Below are positions 6,346 to 7,302 of a stretch of 7,302 nucleotides of DNA, in pieces (the first letter of the stretch is position 1; each line of letters begins with the position of its first letter). The notes beneath the pieces were generated by a model. It was not told where the DNA came from. It saw only the letters and a program-made list of their open reading frames with translations, and searched no databases. Position numbers and translations under genes: made by a program. Source of the stretch: Syntrophaceae bacterium UBA3084 (lineage in GTDB: Bacteria > Desulfobacterota > Syntrophia > Syntrophales > UBA6807); NCBI GenBank assembly GCA_002367335.1, contig DFBI01000053.1, positions 1 through 7,302 on the forward strand. The letters are read 5' to 3'.

Positions 6346-6822
6346 ATGAAAATAGAACCTGTAGATATCAAAAATCAGCGGTTTAAGGTTAAATTTAGAG
6401 GGTTTGACGTCAAGGCAGTTGATTCTTTTCTCCAGTCCGTGGCAGAAGAATTGGAGGAAGAGGTCCAGGAAAATCAGGCGCTTCAGGATGAAATTGACCA
6501 ACTCAAGTCTATCCTGGCCGAAAAGGAGAAGACAGACCCGGAAGTACTAAAACAACGCCTGGCCGAGGTTGAAGAAACATGTTCATATATGGTTAAAGAG
6601 GCCAGGCTTACTGCCGACGAAATATTAAAAGATGCCAGGATAGAGTTGAGTAACCTTAAAGACGAGATTGAAAGCACTAAAAATTTTAAAAAACAGCTCG
6701 AACAATTCTTCGAGTCATTTCTGAATTTCAACACCAAATTGCTGCGGATGTGGAAAACAGAGGCTGATAAAGTAATAGATCCCAAAGCGGCGAGGCTGCA
6801 AGGATTGAGCAATGAGGACTAA
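6346..6822 (+). CDS. DivIVA domain protein
   Basis: A 158-residue cytoplasmic, mostly coiled-coil protein of the DivIVA/GpsB type, scaffolds that bind curved or polar membrane and recruit envelope-growth or division proteins. The N-terminal domain is typical: MKIEPVDIKNQRFKVKFRGF (residues 1-20) followed by D21, then VDSFL (25-29). Long Glu/Lys/Leu-rich heptad-like helices run to about residue 140, with a short tail. The reading frame is open further up to a GTG at 6328 that overlaps the yggT stop, with additional GTG/ATG codons at 6334, 6337 and 6340. I chose the ATG at 6346 because homologues begin at MKI-P-DI and GGTGA sits just upstream. The gap to yggT is then 14 bases, indicating co-transcription. 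DivIVA is best known from Gram-positives but occurs in deltaproteobacteria. Confidence 0.9.
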   Translation: MKIEPVDIKNQRFKVKFRGFDVKAVDSFLQSVAEELEEEVQENQALQDEIDQLKSILAEKEKTDPEVLKQRLAEVEETCSYMVKEARLTADEILKDARIELSNLKDEIESTKNFKKQLEQFFESFLNFNTKLLRMWKTEADKVIDPKAARLQGLSNED

Positions 6823-6824
6823 AT

Positions 6825-6893
6825 GCTAAAGGTTTTTTCCTTGTACCTTTTCGCTGCCTACGCCAGCATCTGCGCAAAAAACGCAGTTGTTGT
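6825..6893. repeat. Intergenic repeat element, copy 3 (inverted)
   Basis: This fills most of the divIVA-DUF167 gap. Read on the - strand it repeats copy 1: the hairpin, then GGCGTAGGCAGCGAAAAGGT (copy 1 has GGCGCAGGCAGTGAAAAGGT at 383-402), then heptamers AAGGTAC and AAGGAAA, then AACCTTTAGC. The stem CAGCA-T-CTGCG (6864-6874) pairs with CGCAG-T-TGTTG (6882-6892), with one T/T mismatch and one G/T wobble. Since the genes on both sides look co-transcribed, this element would be carried inside an mRNA. Confidence 0.75.
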
Positions 6894-6914
6894 GAATAAA
6901 AAAGCTAAGCAGCT

Positions 6915-7205
6915 ATGATTCCAATAAAAGAAACAAGAGATGGTGTTTTCTTCCGTTTACGGGTTTTGCCCAGGTCTTCGAGAAGTGAATTAGCAGGAAT
7001 TCAAGATAACGCCCTGAAACTCAAGATTATGGCGCCTCCTGTGGAGGGTAAAGCAAATCTGGAGTGTATAAGATTTCTCTCCGATAAACTGGGGATCAGA
7101 AAAAGTCAGATTACAATCAAAGCCGGCCATAAATCGAAAAGCAAGACCGTTTTCATATCAGGTATAAAGAAGGAAGATGTTGAATCTATCGTTCCATCTG
7201 AGTAA
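6915..7205 (+). CDS. yggU: DUF167 (YggU family) protein
   Basis: A 96-residue small cytoplasmic protein of the DUF167/YggU family, whose fold is known but whose function is not. The family signature is clear: RLRVLPRSSRSEL (14-26), MAPPVEGKAN (39-48) and the basic GHKSKSK loop (71-77), ending in a short charged tail. The length is normal. The start at 6915 fits homologues, though only a weak purine-rich site precedes it, because repeat copy 3 occupies the upstream gap. It follows divIVA on the same strand, and in many genomes DUF167 genes sit beside yggT. No terminator is seen after it, so transcription may continue into the next frame. Confidence 0.94.
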   Translation: MIPIKETRDGVFFRLRVLPRSSRSELAGIQDNALKLKIMAPPVEGKANLECIRFLSDKLGIRKSQITIKAGHKSKSKTVFISGIKKEDVESIVPSE

Positions 7206-7237
7206 TAATCCCCCAAACCTTATTTCCAAAAACTATT

Positions 7238-7302
7238 ATGAATAATGAGAATTATTTCGGAGAGGCAGAAAACGTCCGCGTTGCGAAGGCTGCGGGGGTT
7301 GT
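7238..7302 (+). CDS. murJ: Partial: probable N-terminus of lipid II flippase MurJ (MviN)
   Basis: An ATG 32 bases after the DUF167 stop opens a frame that runs off the window end, giving MNNENYFGEAENVRVAKAAG plus V and one incomplete codon. The segment RVAKAAGVV resembles the start of MurJ proteins, which typically have a short polar N-terminus followed by a (R/K)AAG-V-(G) stretch entering the first membrane helix. MurJ moves lipid II across the inner membrane for peptidoglycan synthesis and would fit beside divIVA. No clear ribosome site is visible, and only about 21 codons are present. A second open frame from an ATG at 7245 also reaches the end, so the call is tentative. Confidence 0.5.
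   Translation, partial: MNNENYFGEAENVRVAKAAGV

Noticed and set aside
7245..7302. Alternative open frame from the ATG at 7245 (MRIISERQKTSALRRL...)
   Set aside because: It gives an arginine-rich sequence with no recognisable family, whereas the overlapping frame from 7238 gives a MurJ-like N-terminus. It cannot be fully excluded because only 58 bases are visible.

Overview
The window is an ordinary-looking bacterial chromosomal segment of moderate-to-low GC, carrying eight complete protein genes and the start of a ninth. The gene set suggests a Gram-negative bacterium of the deltaproteobacterial (Desulfobacterota) type: a GAF/HD-GYP regulator, an RNase G with an added tail, a YciO-type Sua5 protein, and ProC, YggT, DivIVA, DUF167 and apparently MurJ side by side. 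This placement is an inference from gene content and the style of the intergenic repeats; no rRNA or other marker is present. No tRNA, rRNA, CRISPR array, transposase or phage gene was seen.

Layout. On the + strand: a cold-shock protein (74-274) closed by a rho-independent terminator (292-340); a GAF + HD-GYP protein, probably a cyclic-di-GMP phosphodiesterase with a ~110-residue insertion (469-2154); a YciO/Sua5-family protein (2332-2940); and ribonuclease G with a charged C-terminal tail (3172-4968). proC is convergent on the - strand (5031-5849), separated from rng by a perfect 12-bp stem-loop. Divergent from proC runs a tight + strand cluster: yggT (6032-6331), divIVA (about 6346-6822), a DUF167/YggU gene (6915-7205) and, cut by the window end, a frame that looks like the N-terminus of the lipid II flippase MurJ (7238-7302).

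How the genes fit together. The right-hand cluster is an envelope and cell-division neighbourhood: YggT (the YlmG family), DivIVA and MurJ relate to division-site or pole organisation and peptidoglycan export, with proC next door as in many bacteria. The left half is regulatory and RNA-related (cold shock, c-di-GMP turnover, YciO, RNase G), each gene with its own intergenic leader.

The most unusual content lies between the genes. No gap exceeds 231 bases, but most hold related repetitive, foldable DNA: (i) a dispersed hairpin in three copies (355-383, 3016-3044, 6864-6892 inverted); (ii) heptamers of the form AAGGNNC, or CCTTGAA on the other strand, from two units up to eight perfect or near-perfect tandem units; (iii) a nested palindrome block after the GAF/HD-GYP gene (2164-2304); and (iv) a strongly structured leader before rng. 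Two copies of (i) share both ends but differ completely in the middle, which points to a modular intergenic element.
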